Positions 1-11,342 of a DNA stretch of 64,000 bases are shown piece after piece. Below the pieces are notes generated by a model. It saw nothing but the letters and a program-made list of their open reading frames with translations. It did not search any database and had not been told where the DNA came from. Origin of the DNA: Hyphomicrobiales bacterium (lineage in GTDB: Bacteria; Pseudomonadota; Alphaproteobacteria; Rhizobiales; Aestuariivirgaceae); assembly GCA_016185245.1 (NCBI GenBank), contig JACPNZ010000005.1, positions 156,842 through 220,841 on the forward strand, written 5' to 3'. The first letter of the stretch is position 1, and each line of letters begins with the position of its first letter. Both the position numbers and the translations under genes were made by a program.

Positions 1-997
1 GTTCGAAAATCTCCTCGAGCCGTGGCCGGATGATGCCGGTCAGCATTGACTTCGGCACCTTCTGCACCGTGTCGACGCCACGCTCGCCAAGCAGCGGCAC
101 CGAGATCATCTCGCGCTCGTCGACCTGGGAGGCAAGGGCACTCCCCCACAGGGTCTTCATGCGCTCGGCGTGGGCAATGGTGGTCGACAGCCCGCGGGCG
201 ATGTCGTTGGTGATATGCTGGCCGCCGAGCGAGACGACATCGGCGGCAACCAGATTGCCCTCGAAGAAGATGGCGAAGGAGGTGGTCGAGCCCCCCATGT
301 CGATGACCGCGGCGCCAAGCGACATCTCGTCCTCGGCCAGCACCGCCTTGGCCGCCGCATAGGGCGCCACGACGAAGCCGGCGGCGGTGAGATTGGCCCG
401 CTCGATCGCCAGCGACAGATTGCGCAAGTGCGCCATCTCGACGGTCACCACGCCGAGCTCGAGGCCGAGGCTCGTAGCGAACATGCCGAGCGGCGACTTG
501 ACACCCCGGACATCGTCGAGCTGGTACTGGATCGGCGCCAGATGCAGGATGGCGCGGCGGCCGGGATCGACCTGGACCAGTACCGAGTTCAGCACCGTGT
601 CGATGTCGCGGGACGTGACCTGGCCCGACGGAACGGCCTCGCTGGCGGCATAGAGGCGCGACAGCGGCCGGCCGCCCGAGACATTGACATGAACTTCCGA
701 AATCGTCCGCTGGGCCATGCGTTCGGCCGCGTCGACGGCGAGCCGGATGGCGCGCTCGGCCTCATCGACATTGATGACGGCGCCAGCCCGCACCCCGCGC
801 GACAGCTGATGGCCGACGCCCAGAATGCGCAGCGCGCTCAGCTCCTCGCCATCGGCCGACCGGTGCCGCGATGGAACCGCCTCGGCGATCAGGCAACTGA
901 TCTTGGTGGAGCCCACATCAAGTGCTGCCACCACCCCGCCCTTCGCCGCTGCCGGGCCCCTGCCCGATCCCCTGGCGTGCAACTGCACCACGCTCAT
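1..997 (-). CDS. ftsA: Cell division protein FtsA (C-terminus beyond window)
   Basis: FtsA is an actin-like ATPase that anchors the FtsZ ring to the inner membrane. About 332 N-terminal residues are visible. The phosphate-1 loop of the actin fold (LDVGSTKISCLI) is near residues 26-37, the phosphate-2 motif (VIDMGGSTTSF) is near residue 230, and the 1C-domain signature (VNVSGGRPLSRLY) lies between them. The ATG at 997 follows a GGGGTGGGTGG purine-rich stretch and lies 29 nt after ftsQ. The gene runs off the left edge, so the FtsZ-linked membrane-targeting C-terminus cannot be seen. It is the last visible gene of the dcw cluster; ftsZ would be expected next, outside the window. Identity is secure from motifs and position. 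Confidence 0.95.
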   Translation of the reverse strand, partial: MSVVQLHARGSGRGPAAAKGGVVAALDVGSTKISCLIAEAVPSRHRSADGEELSALRILGVGHQLSRGVRAGAVINVDEAERAIRLAVDAAERMAQRTISEVHVNVSGGRPLSRLYAASEAVPSGQVTSRDIDTVLNSVLVQVDPGRRAILHLAPIQYQLDDVRGVKSPLGMFATSLGLELGVVTVEMAHLRNLSLAIERANLTAAGFVVAPYAAAKAVLAEDEMSLGAAVIDMGGSTTSFAIFFEGNLVAADVVSLGGQHITNDIARGLSTTIAHAERMKTLWGSALASQVDEREMISVPLLGERGVDTVQKVPKSMLTGIIRPRLEEIFE

Positions 998-1026
998 CCA
1001 CCCACCCCTTGACTCACCCAACACAC

Positions 1027-1860
1027 CTACTTCTTCGCCACCTCGTGCTGCAGCTCGGCCTCGGGCGTCACCTCGGCCACCGCCACGCTGATCCGCCCCG
1101 GCAGGCGCAGGTCGATCGAGCGAATGCCCTTCGACAGCAGCTGCTGGGTTTCGTCGAGCTTCTGCACTTCGGCGATCGCTCCCGCCCAGTCCTTTTCCGG
1201 CAGCAGGATCTTCACGCCATTGTCGAGATAGAGCGTCCAGCGCCGGTCGCCGACCCGGGCAGCCGCCCTGAGCTGCAACAATATGCCGGGAGTGGCTTCA
1301 AGTTGGTTAATCAGTTCCGCCGCCGCCCGTTGGGCGCCCTCGCCGGTGACCAGCGGCAGGCTGACCAGCTGCGACGCCGGCACGCCGCTCATCGCCACGC
1401 CGTCGCGGTCGATCACGTAGTAGACGTCGTCGCGCTGCCAGATGGCGAAGGGTTCGCGCTCGACCACCGAGATCTCCAATTGGTTGGGAAACAGGCGCTG
1501 CACCTTGGCCGATTTCACCCAGTCGAGATTTTCCAGAATGCGGCGGGCGAGCCCCGCATCGAAACCGATGAGCGAGCCACCCGGCGTGACGTCGATCGCC
1601 GACAGCACGGTCTCCGGATCGTGCCGAACGAGGCCTTCGATCTTGATGTCGCCGGCGCCGAGGCCAACGAGCTCCGCCATCTTGCCGGGAAGCCTCGCCC
1701 ACGGGCTGCCGTCATAGTCGAGATAGCCGCCACGCACCACCGCATGGGCAATGCTCAACAGCAGGAAGGCCACGGCGGCGGCGCGGGCGGCAAAGCGCAC
1801 CTTGCGGCGTTGGCCCCAGGCCAGGGCTTCATGCGGCTCGGGAAGGGAGATGCGAAACAT
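1027..1860 (-). CDS. ftsQ: Cell division protein FtsQ
   Basis: FtsQ is a bitopic divisome protein that links FtsB/L with the later septal synthases. The 277-residue product has a basic cytoplasmic N-terminus, one membrane segment at about residues 24-44 (AARAAAVAFLLLSIAHAVV) and a POTRA domain starting at IKIEGLVRHDPETVLSAI, followed by the conserved beta domain with WVKSAKVQRLFPNQLEI. The start at 1860 (MFRISLPEP) lies 4 nt after the ddl stop. A start at 1884 would overlap ddl by 20 nt and add eight unconserved-looking residues, so the shorter form is preferred. It is translated in line with ddl upstream and ftsA downstream. Confidence 0.93.
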   Translation of the reverse strand: MFRISLPEPHEALAWGQRRKVRFAARAAAVAFLLLSIAHAVVRGGYLDYDGSPWARLPGKMAELVGLGAGDIKIEGLVRHDPETVLSAIDVTPGGSLIGFDAGLARRILENLDWVKSAKVQRLFPNQLEISVVEREPFAIWQRDDVYYVIDRDGVAMSGVPASQLVSLPLVTGEGAQRAAAELINQLEATPGILLQLRAAARVGDRRWTLYLDNGVKILLPEKDWAGAIAEVQKLDETQQLLSKGIRSIDLRLPGRISVAVAEVTPEAELQHEVAKK

Positions 1861-1864
1861 GGTT

Positions 1865-2806
1865 CTACCTGTCGAGGGATGCATCGTCGACCATCCAGGT
1901 CACGAGTTCGGGAAAACTGTGGCCGGCGTGGGCGGCGAGTTCCGGCACCAGCGAGGTGCCGGTCATGCCCGGCTGGGTGTTGATTTCGAGGAGGATCAGC
2001 TCGCCTTCGGCACCGGGCTTGTCGTTGTAGCGGAAGTCGGCCCGGCTCACCCCGCGGCAGCCCAGGGCCTTGTGGGCCATCAGCGAATATTGCTGGCACT
2101 TGCGGTAGATGTCGTTGGGGATGTCGGCCGGCAATATGTGCTGCGAGCCGCCCGGCGCATATTTGGCGACATAGTCGTAGAAAACGCCCTTCGACACGAT
2201 GTCGATGACGCCCAGCGCCACATCGCCGATCACCGCGCAGGTGAGCTCGCGGCCCGGCACGAAGCGCTCGACCATGGCATGGCTGCCGAAGATTTCGCGC
2301 TGCTCCAGGACCATCACGGCGGGCCCGTTGGACGCGCTGGTGACGATATGCACGCCGAAGCTCGAGCCCTCGGCCACCGGCTTCACCACATAGGGCAGCG
2401 GCATCGGATGCTGGGTGGCGACGGTTTCGAGATCGACCAGCTTGCTTTCGGCCACCGGAATGCCGGCGGCGCGGAACACCGTCTTGGAGAGTTCCTTGTG
2501 CATGGCGAGCGAGGAAGCGAGCACGCCGGAATGGGTGTAGGGGATTTCCAGGGTTTCGAGCATGGCCGAACAGCAGCCGTCTTCGCCCCATTTGCCGTGC
2601 AGCGCGTTGAAGGCAACGTCGGGGCGCAGGTCCTGGAGGATCGACACGATGCGGTCGCGCTTGACGTCGATCGGCACCACCTTGAAGCCCGCCTCGGCCA
2701 GGGCATGGGCGCAGGCGCCGCCGGAGGAAAGGCTCACCTGCCGTTCCGCCGACCAGCCGCCCATCAGCACCGCGACGGTCGTTTCGCTCGGCGCGCGCTT
2801 GACCAT
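1865..2806 (-). CDS. ddl: D-alanine--D-alanine ligase
   Basis: Cytoplasmic ATP-grasp ligase that makes the D-Ala-D-Ala dipeptide used by MurF. The 313-residue length is typical of DdlB enzymes. Visible signatures are GGWSAERQVSLSSG near residues 16-29, the ATP-grasp core VKPVAEGSSFGV near residue 135, and the C-terminal metal-binding segment LEINTQPGMT near residue 270. The ATG at 2806 comes one base after the murB stop, so the two genes are translationally coupled. Its place between murB and ftsQ is the usual one in alphaproteobacterial dcw clusters. Confidence 0.96.
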   Translation of the reverse strand: MVKRAPSETTVAVLMGGWSAERQVSLSSGGACAHALAEAGFKVVPIDVKRDRIVSILQDLRPDVAFNALHGKWGEDGCCSAMLETLEIPYTHSGVLASSLAMHKELSKTVFRAAGIPVAESKLVDLETVATQHPMPLPYVVKPVAEGSSFGVHIVTSASNGPAVMVLEQREIFGSHAMVERFVPGRELTCAVIGDVALGVIDIVSKGVFYDYVAKYAPGGSQHILPADIPNDIYRKCQQYSLMAHKALGCRGVSRADFRYNDKPGAEGELILLEINTQPGMTGTSLVPELAAHAGHSFPELVTWMVDDASLDR

Positions 2807-2807
2807 G

Positions 2808-3736
2808 TCAGCGGGCCTCCGCAGTGGAAAGCCCGATGCGCTTGATCTCCCATTCGAGATCGACGCCCGAGGTCGCCTTGACCCTGGCCCGCACCTGCTC
2901 GCCCAGTTCCTCGATCTCGGCGGCGCTGGCGTTGCCTTCGTTAATCAGGAAATTGCAGTGCATTTCGGAAACCCGGGCGGCGCCGACGCTGGCGCCCCGC
3001 ATGCCGGCCCGGTCGATCAGCTGCCAGGATTTCTGTCCTGGCGGATTCTTGAAGGTCGAGCCGCCGGTACGGGCTTTGACCGGCTGGGTCGCTTCTCTGG
3101 CTTCGGTGATCTTGTCCATCGCCGTAGCGATTGCCTTGGGATCGCCGGGCCGTCCCTGCAGCAGGGCTTCGGTGAAGATCAGCTCGTCCGGCGCGCCGCA
3201 GTGGCGGTAGGTGAAATGCATATCGGCGAGGCTCAAGCGGTGCAGGTTTCCAGAACGGTCGAGGCCCCGCGCGGCAACGAGGATGTCCCTGGTTTCCCCA
3301 CCATAGGCTCCGCCGTTCATGCGCAAGGCGCCGCCGATGGTGCCCGGTATACCTCTCAGAAAGGTTAATGCATCGATACCGCGCTCCTGGGCGAAGCGGG
3401 CAACCCGAACGTCGGGAACCGCCGCGCCCACCCGGATGCGCGCCCCCTCCTCCACCGCCATATCGGAAAAGCCGCGGCCCAGGCGGATCACCACGCCTTT
3501 GACACCGCCGTCGCGCACCAGGAGATTGGAGCCGACGCCGATCACCGTGACCGGCACGTCCGCGGGGCAGCTTTTGAGAAACTGGGCGAGATCGGCCTCG
3601 TCGGCCGGGCTGAACAGCACTTCCGCCGGTCCACCGACGCGAAACCAGGTGAGATCGGCAAGCGGCCGGTTGGCCTCGAGGCGGCCGCGCGACTGCGGCA
3701 ATCGCTTCAGCAAGGCCTCGCCATCAATGGCCGCCA

Positions 3737-3737
<1 letters not shown>
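2808..3737 (-). CDS. murB: UDP-N-acetylmuramate dehydrogenase MurB
   Basis: FAD enzyme that reduces UDP-GlcNAc-enolpyruvate to UDP-MurNAc with NADPH. The 309-residue product shows the FAD-binding stretch [14 protein letters not shown], the loop [20 protein letters not shown], the proton-donor region GGSTFKNP with its catalytic serine, and a C-terminal EINT-less tail ending LEWEIKRIG. It resembles type I MurB. The start chosen is ATG 3737 ([10 protein letters not shown]), whose A is shared with the TGA of murC (TGATG). An upstream start at 3794 would add 19 residues lying inside murC and is rejected. Confidence 0.95.
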
Positions 3738-5151
<1,414 letters not shown>

Positions 5152-5155
<4 letters not shown>

Positions 5156-6270
5156 GGGGTTCTTTTTCCTGCGAGTTGTTCGGTCAGATCGGCGAGGCGC
5201 CGGGCGGCATCGGGTTTTCCATGCCCAAGTGCCGCCGCGGCCGCCCGCCGCAATTCCTGCTCCTCACCCGTGAGTCGTGTCAGAAATGCGGCAAATTCCC
5301 GAGGCTCGAGCGAAGCCTGCGGCCGGACCCAGCCGGCCCCGGCGGCGGCGAAGCTTTCGGCATTGCGCAGCTGATCGTTGTCGATGGCGTGTGGCAGCGG
5401 CACCATCACGGCGGGCCTCCCGATCACCCCAAGTTCGGCGATGGTCGAAGCTCCCGCGCGGCAGAAAACCAGATGCGCCGCTGCGATGCGCTGCGGCATG
5501 TCCATGAAAAAGGGTTTTATCTCGAAGCGGAAGGAAAGCTTTGCGTAGGCAGCACGCACCGCCTCCAGATCCTCGGGCCGCACCTGCTGGACGAGGTTGA
5601 GCCTGGCCCGCGTGGACGGTGTCATCGCGGCCATGACCTTCGGCATGAACTCGCCGAAGAAGCGCGCCCCCTGGCTGCCGCCGAAAACCAGCAGGTTGAA
5701 CGGCCCATCGGCGCCAAGCGGCGGATAGGCTGCGGCCTTCTCGCCAAGCACAATGTCGCGCACCGGATTGCCGGTCACCACCAGCTTCGCCGCAGTCCCG
5801 GCGGGAAGGCCGATGAGCGTCGGAAAGGATGAGGCGACCCTGGTGGCAAAGCGCGCCAGCAACCGATTGGCCCGGCCCATGACCGCGTTCTGGTCGTGCA
5901 CGCAGCAGGGAATGCCGAGACGAGCCGCAGCGAGGATCGGCGGAAACGACGGATAGCCGCCAAAGCCCACGACCGCCGCCGGATCGATCTCCTTCAGGAG
6001 GACGCGGGCGGCGCCGTAGCCGCGATAGAGCCGCAGAAGCCGACCCGGCAGTTTCAGGGGTTCGCCGAGGCTCAGCGTCGCCGACGGCACCACATGGGTC
6101 ACTACCGCCGGAAAAGTCCTTCCATAGTCGGCCACCCGCTCGTCGGTCATCAGATGGATGACGTGGCCCCGCCGCGTCAGCTCCTCGGCCAGCGCCTGGG
6201 CCGGAAACAGATGGCCGCCGGTGCCGCCCGCCGCCAGGACGATCGGTTTTCCGCCAGGCGGAGGCGCCAT
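5152..6270 (-). CDS. murG: Lipid II synthase MurG
   Basis: Membrane-associated GT28 glycosyltransferase that transfers GlcNAc from UDP-GlcNAc to lipid I, giving lipid II. The 372-residue product has the glycine-rich N-terminal G-loop [16 protein letters not shown] (residues 12-27), the second G-loop [14 protein letters not shown] near residue 195, and the donor-binding region [19 protein letters not shown] near residue 275. Start ATG 6270 lies 4 nt past the ftsW stop, and the stop overlaps murC by 4 nt. Length and motif order are normal. Confidence 0.96.
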
Positions 6271-6274
6271 GGTG

Positions 6275-7420
6275 TCAGGCCGGCATCGGCTGCAGGCTGA
6301 GGCCGGGAACCCGCACCCAGGGCCTTCTGCGGCCGAGCGCCAGCACCAGCCCCATGGCCAGCGCCATGCCGATGAGCGAGGAGCCGCCGTAGGAAATGAA
6401 CGGCAGCGTCATGCCCTTGGCCGGCAGCAGCGCCACGTTGACGCCCATGTTGATGACCGTTTGGAAGCCGAAGATGATGCCGAGCCCGCTCATGGCGAGT
6501 GCCGGAAACGGATCCGGCTCCTCCTTGGCTTTCTGCAGGATGCGCAGCACGATGAAGGCAAAAAGCGCCATCAGCACCAGGCAGGCGACGAGCCCAAGCT
6601 CCTCGCCGACCACCGCGAAAGTGTAATCGGTATGGGCGTCGGGCAGTATCCGTTTGGCCACGCCGCCGCCCGGCCCCGTCCCCATGAAGCCGCCGTTGCG
6701 GAAGGCCTGGATCGCCGTGTCGACCTGGAAGGTGTCGCCTTTGTCGGGATTGAGAAAGCGGTCGATGCGCGAAGCCACATGCGGCACCAGCCGATAGACG
6801 GCAACCACTCCCGCACCGACGAGACCCGCCAGTCCCACCACCACCACCCAGGGAATGCCATAGACCAGCAGCATGGCGCCAAGGGTCAGCACGACGAGTG
6901 CGGTCTGGCCGAAATCCGGCTGCAGCACCAGGAGACCGACGAACATCGCGCCGAGAGCCAGCGCCACCACCAGGCCCGGCATTTCCGGCCGCCGCGTCTG
7001 TTCGGAGAGAAACCAGGCCGCCACCATGACGAAGCCGGGCTTGGCGAACTCCGAAGGCTGCAGCCCGAGGGGGCCGATATTGATCCAGCGTTGAGCGCCC
7101 TTGATTTCGGGGCCGACACGCAGCGCCGCAGCCATCAGCAGGATGGCGCCGAGGAACAGGATGAAGCCTACCCGCCGCGCCTGCGCCGGCGTTAGAAACG
7201 ACAGGCCGAGCAATGCCAGCACCGCCGGCGCCAGGAAGACCAGCTGATTCCTGAAGAAATGCAGGGAATCGAGACCGAGACGCTCGGCTACCGGCGGGCT
7301 TGCCGCCATGCTGATCAGGACCCCCGCCGCCATCAGCAGCAGGACCGCCGACATGAGCCCTCGGTCGACGGTGAACCACCATTGGGCGAGAAGCCCGCGA
7401 TCGCTACGGTTGAGCAGCAT
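6275..7420 (-). CDS. ftsW: Septal SEDS glycosyltransferase FtsW
   Basis: SEDS-family polytopic membrane enzyme that polymerises septal glycan with FtsI. The 381 residues form about ten membrane segments. Conserved SEDS stretches include GAQRWINIGPLGLQPSEFAKP near residue 110, LQPDFGQTAL near residue 165, AIQAFRNGGFMGTGPG near residue 235 and the C-terminal LPFISYGGSSLI near residue 345. The start overlaps the murD 3' end by 17 nt, and murG begins 4 nt after the stop. The neighbour order murD-ftsW-murG is standard. Confidence 0.95.
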   Translation of the reverse strand: MLLNRSDRGLLAQWWFTVDRGLMSAVLLLMAAGVLISMAASPPVAERLGLDSLHFFRNQLVFLAPAVLALLGLSFLTPAQARRVGFILFLGAILLMAAALRVGPEIKGAQRWINIGPLGLQPSEFAKPGFVMVAAWFLSEQTRRPEMPGLVVALALGAMFVGLLVLQPDFGQTALVVLTLGAMLLVYGIPWVVVVGLAGLVGAGVVAVYRLVPHVASRIDRFLNPDKGDTFQVDTAIQAFRNGGFMGTGPGGGVAKRILPDAHTDYTFAVVGEELGLVACLVLMALFAFIVLRILQKAKEEPDPFPALAMSGLGIIFGFQTVINMGVNVALLPAKGMTLPFISYGGSSLIGMALAMGLVLALGRRRPWVRVPGLSLQPMPA

Positions 7421-8819
7421 CGGTTCCTCCTTGACTGGTCATCTGGGCGCCGGGAAGGCTTGCCACCGTCGCAACGAAGGCATCGCCGCGGACCTCGAAA
7501 TTGGGATATTGATCGAACGACGCACAGGCCGGCGACAGGAGCACCACCGCTCCTCGCCGCTTCTCGGCTGCCGCATCGCGGGCCGCCGCGGCGACCGCCC
7601 GCTCCAGCGTCCCGCAGCGCGAAAACGGCCGGTCGCCGAGCGTTGCGGCGAATTCCTCCGTCGCCTGGCCGATGAGATAGGTCCGCACCACCCGGGAAAA
7701 CAGCGGCCGCAGCGATTCGATGCCGCCGGCCTTGGCCAGCCCCCCGGCGATCCAGTAGATCGTGTCGAAAGACGACAGCGCTTTCTCGGCGGCATCGGCA
7801 TTGGTCGCCTTCGAGTCGTTGATGAAGGCAAGCTCCCCCACCCGTCCCACTTCCTGCATGCGGTGGGCGAGGCCCGGAAAGCTCCGCATGCCCCTCTCGA
7901 TCTCGGCCAGGCCGAGACCCAGCGCCCGCCCCGCCCCATAGGCCATGCAGGCATTCTGCCAGTTGTGCGCCCCGCGCAGTGCGGCCATGTCGCGGAGATC
8001 GATGCTTGCCACCTCTTGGCCGCCGCGCTTGTCGCGCAGGATGCCTTCGGGTGCCGAGATACCGTCATCGAGCGTGATCAGCACCGAGACGCGGCGGAGA
8101 TCGGCGCCGGTCGCGATGCGATCGGCGATTGCCGAGCACCAGGGATCGTCGACCCCGCACAGCGCCGTCTGGCCAGCGTGCTGTCTGGCGAACATGCGGC
8201 CCTTGACGGCGGCATAGTTATCCATGCTGCCGTGGCGGTCGAGATGATCGGGCGAGATGTTGGTGAGGATGCCGGCATCGGGCGCCAGCCCCGGCATCAG
8301 GTCGATCTGGAAGGACGAGAGTTCCAGCACATAGAGGCGGTCGCTGACCGGCTGGCGCATCAGGAACACCGCCGTGCCGATATTGCCGCCGATATCGACA
8401 TCGCGGCCCGCCGCCTTGAACATGTGACCGGTGAGCGCGGTGGTCGTCGACTTGCCGTTGGTGCCGGTGATGGCGACGATCTTCGCCCCGGCACCGGCGG
8501 CCTCGCGCTGGAAGACCTCCGTGTCGCCGATCACCTCGACCCCGGCGTGGCGCGCCTTCTTCACCGTCCAGTGCGGCTCGGGATGGGTGAGCGGCACGCC
8601 TGGGCTCAGGATCACCGCATCGAGCCTGGCAAAATCGAGAGCGTGCAGATCGGACACCGGTTGCCCCGCCGCCCGGGCCTTCTCGACCGCCGGGGCGGAA
8701 TCGTCCCAGGCATGCACCTCGGCGCCACCCAGACGCAGCGCTTCGATCAACGCCGTGCCGGAGCGGGCAAGGCCGAACACCGCCACCCTCTTGCCCTTGA
8801 ATGTCTGCGCCGGAAACAC
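7404..8819 (-). CDS. murD: UDP-MurNAc-L-Ala--D-glutamate ligase MurD
   Basis: Cytoplasmic Mur ligase that adds D-Glu. In 471 residues it shows an N-terminal Rossmann segment (VAVFGLARSGTALIEAL), the P-loop AITGTNGKSTTTAL near residue 120, the SPDHLDRHGSM motif near residue 190, and the C-terminal FINDSKATNADAAEKAL motif near residue 335. mraY ends 7 nt upstream and the 3' end overlaps ftsW by 17 nt, so it sits firmly inside the dcw transcript. Confidence 0.96.
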   Translation of the reverse strand: MFPAQTFKGKRVAVFGLARSGTALIEALRLGGAEVHAWDDSAPAVEKARAAGQPVSDLHALDFARLDAVILSPGVPLTHPEPHWTVKKARHAGVEVIGDTEVFQREAAGAGAKIVAITGTNGKSTTTALTGHMFKAAGRDVDIGGNIGTAVFLMRQPVSDRLYVLELSSFQIDLMPGLAPDAGILTNISPDHLDRHGSMDNYAAVKGRMFARQHAGQTALCGVDDPWCSAIADRIATGADLRRVSVLITLDDGISAPEGILRDKRGGQEVASIDLRDMAALRGAHNWQNACMAYGAGRALGLGLAEIERGMRSFPGLAHRMQEVGRVGELAFINDSKATNADAAEKALSSFDTIYWIAGGLAKAGGIESLRPLFSRVVRTYLIGQATEEFAATLGDRPFSRCGTLERAVAAAARDAAAEKRRGAVVLLSPACASFDQYPNFEVRGDAFVATVASLPGAQMTSQGGTDAAQP

Positions 8820-8826
8820 TGTCGTC

Positions 8827-9915
8827 TCACCTCAGCTTCAGCGTCGACAGGCCGAGCAGCGCCAGCACGAAGGCGATGATCCAGAAGCGGATGACGATGG
8901 TCGGCTCCTTCCAGCCCTTCTGCTCGAAATGATGGTGCAGCGGCGCCATGGCGAAGACCCGCTTTCCCGTCAATTTGAAGGAAACCACCTGGATGATGAC
9001 CGAGGCGGTCTCCAGCACGAACAGCCCGCCGATGATGGCCAGCACGATTTCATGCTTCACCGCCACGGCGATGGCGCCCAGAGCGCCGCCCAAGGACAGC
9101 GAGCCCGTGTCGCCCATGAAGATCATCGCCGGCGGCGCATTGAACCACAGGAAGCCGAGACCGGCCCCGACGATGGCGCCGCTGATGATGGCAAGCTCGC
9201 CCGTGCCCCTGACGAAATGCAGCTGCAGATAGTCCGAGAAATTGAAGTTGCCGACGAGATAGGAAATCAGACCGAAGCTCGCGGCGGCGATCATCACCGG
9301 CACGATGGCCAGCCCGTCGAGCCCGTCGGTCATGTTGACGGCATTGCCGGCGCCCACCACCACGAAGACGCCGACGAAGATGAAGAACACGCCGAAATAG
9401 ATGAGCGCGCCCTTGAAGAACGGCAGCGCCAGCGACATCGACAGGGGCTTGCCGCCGATCCACATGAACGCAGCGACGGCGATCGCCGCGACGGCGACTT
9501 CGGCCAAGAGCCGCACCCTGCCGGAAAACCCCTTGGTCGAGGACTTGGTCACCTTCAGGAAGTCGTCGTAGAAGCCGATGGCGCCGAAGCCCATGGTCAC
9601 GAACAACACCGCCCAGACATAGAGATTGCGCAAGTCCGCCCACAGCACGGTGGCCACGAAGATGCCGGAGAGGATCATCAGTCCGCCCATGGTGGGGGTG
9701 CCCTGCTTCTCGACGATGTGGCGCTGCGGTCCGTCGCTGCGGATGGGCTGGCCCCGTCCCTGCTTGAGTTTCAAAAGCGAGATGATGCGCGGCCCGAACA
9801 GGAAGACGAACAGCAGCGCGGTCAAAACCGCCGAGCCGGTGCGCGTCGTCTGGTAGCGGAACACGTTGAACGGCGAGAACTCGTCGGTCAGGCTGGTGAG
9901 GAGATAATACAGCAT
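8827..9915 (-). CDS. mraY: Phospho-MurNAc-pentapeptide-transferase MraY
   Basis: Integral membrane enzyme that couples UDP-MurNAc-pentapeptide to undecaprenyl phosphate, forming lipid I. The 362 residues from ATG 9915 ([13 protein letters not shown]) match the family length and contain about ten membrane segments. Diagnostic motifs are [13 protein letters not shown], the aspartate-rich [26 protein letters not shown] and the C-terminal [13 protein letters not shown]. An open frame extends 62 codons upstream but lies within murF and reads as out-of-frame sequence, so it is not used. murF stops 2 nt before the start. Confidence 0.96.
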   Translation of the reverse strand: MLYYLLTSLTDEFSPFNVFRYQTTRTGSAVLTALLFVFLFGPRIISLLKLKQGRGQPIRSDGPQRHIVEKQGTPTMGGLMILSGIFVATVLWADLRNLYVWAVLFVTMGFGAIGFYDDFLKVTKSSTKGFSGRVRLLAEVAVAAIAVAAFMWIGGKPLSMSLALPFFKGALIYFGVFFIFVGVFVVVGAGNAVNMTDGLDGLAIVPVMIAAASFGLISYLVGNFNFSDYLQLHFVRGTGELAIISGAIVGAGLGFLWFNAPPAMIFMGDTGSLSLGGALGAIAVAVKHEIVLAIIGGLFVLETASVIIQVVSFKLTGKRVFAMAPLHHHFEQKGWKEPTIVIRFWIIAFVLALLGLSTLKLR

Positions 9916-9917
9916 CG

Positions 9918-11342
9918 CTATTCCTTGCTGACTGGCGGAAAGGACTTGCGGATCGCCTCCGCCAGCGGCCCCATGCGGCTGCCGAGCGAACCCTTGACCA
10001 TCACCACATCGCCGGATTTGAGCCCGCCGAGAAGGGCGGCGGCGAGCCCGTCGGAGGCTTCGGCATAGGCGCCGCGCCGCGCCGGCGGCGTCCTGGCCCA
10101 CAACTTCGCCATCAAGGGCCCGGCGGCATAGAGGATATCGACGCCTGCCGCATCGACCGCGCCGGCGAGCTCGCCGTGCAGTTCCTCGCCGAAGCGGCCG
10201 AGTTCCAGCATGTCGCCCAGAACCGCGATGCGCCGGCCGCCGCGCCCGGGGCTCGCTTGCGCCAGAAGCGCAAGTGCTGCCTGCATCGAGGCGGGATTGG
10301 CATTGTAGCTTTCGTCGATCAGCAGGATTTCGCCGCCGGCGGCGGCAAGCCGCTGGCGCACGCCCCGGCCCTTGGCGGGAGCGGCAGTGGCCAGCGCCAG
10401 GGCGGCGCGGGCGAGATCGGCGCCGGCGAGCTTCACAGCCCCTAAGACCGCCAGGCTGTTGACCGCCATGTGCTCGCCCGGAACGCCCAGCCGATAGATG
10501 ACGCCTTCGCCCAGAACCACCGCAGTGACACAGCAGCAGTCGGTATGAAGCGCCACGCGCTCGATACGGATTTCGGCCTCGGCGTGGCGGCCGAAGCCGA
10601 CGACGCGCTCGATGCCGGCGGCGCGGGCCGCTGTGGCGAGCCGCGCGAAATAGGGCGTGTCGCGGCTGATCAGCGCCGCTCCACCGGGTACGACACCCGA
10701 GAAGATTTCGGCCTTGGCATCGGCAATCTCTTCGAGCGAATTGAAGTGCCCGAGATGGCTGGCCGCGATGGCGGTGACGATCGCCACATGGGGCCGCACC
10801 ATGGCGGCGAGCGGCGCGATCTCGCCCGCATGGTTCATGCCGATCTCGAGCACCCCATAGGCGGTGGCACGCGGCATCCGCGCCAGAGTCAGCGGCACGC
10901 CCCAGTGATTGTTGAAGGAGGAAGCCGACGCATGGGTGAGCCCCGAGGCCGCCAGCGCCACCCGCAGCATGTCCTTGCTGCTGGTCTTGCCGACACTGCC
11001 GGTAACGCCGATCACCTGGGCATGGCTTCGCGCCCGCGCCGCGCGGCCGAGATTTTCAAGGCCACGCAGCGGATCGTCAGCAACGACCAGCAGGGGCCCG
11101 GCGGCGCGCATTTCATCGGTTGCGCGCGACACCATGGCGAGCCCCGCCCCGGCCTTCAGCGCGGCTGCGGCAAACTCGTGCCCGTCATGGCGCTCGCCCT
11201 TGATGGCGACGAAGATGTCGCCGGCTGCGATATGGCGATTGTCGATCGCGACGCCATTGAGCGCCGCGCTTACCCGGCCCTCGATTTGGCCTCGCGTCGC
11301 GGCGACAAGTTCTTCGACCGTCCACAATGCCGCTTCAGCCAT
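9918..11342 (-). CDS. murF: UDP-MurNAc-tripeptide--D-Ala-D-Ala ligase MurF
   Basis: Adds D-Ala-D-Ala to complete the UDP-MurNAc pentapeptide. The 474 residues from ATG 11342 ([12 protein letters not shown]) show the P-loop [15 protein letters not shown] near residue 110, the [12 protein letters not shown] motif, and the C-terminal [17 protein letters not shown] motif near residue 335. The start overlaps the end of murE by 8 nt. The P-loop reads GSVGKTS rather than the more common GSNGKTT; the lysine and flanking glycine are kept, so activity is expected. Confidence 0.95.
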   Translation of the reverse strand: MAEAALWTVEELVAATRGQIEGRVSAALNGVAIDNRHIAAGDIFVAIKGERHDGHEFAAAALKAGAGLAMVSRATDEMRAAGPLLVVADDPLRGLENLGRAARARSHAQVIGVTGSVGKTSSKDMLRVALAASGLTHASASSFNNHWGVPLTLARMPRATAYGVLEIGMNHAGEIAPLAAMVRPHVAIVTAIAASHLGHFNSLEEIADAKAEIFSGVVPGGAALISRDTPYFARLATAARAAGIERVVGFGRHAEAEIRIERVALHTDCCCVTAVVLGEGVIYRLGVPGEHMAVNSLAVLGAVKLAGADLARAALALATAAPAKGRGVRQRLAAAGGEILLIDESYNANPASMQAALALLAQASPGRGGRRIAVLGDMLELGRFGEELHGELAGAVDAAGVDILYAAGPLMAKLWARTPPARRGAYAEASDGLAAALLGGLKSGDVVMVKGSLGSRMGPLAEAIRKSFPPVSKE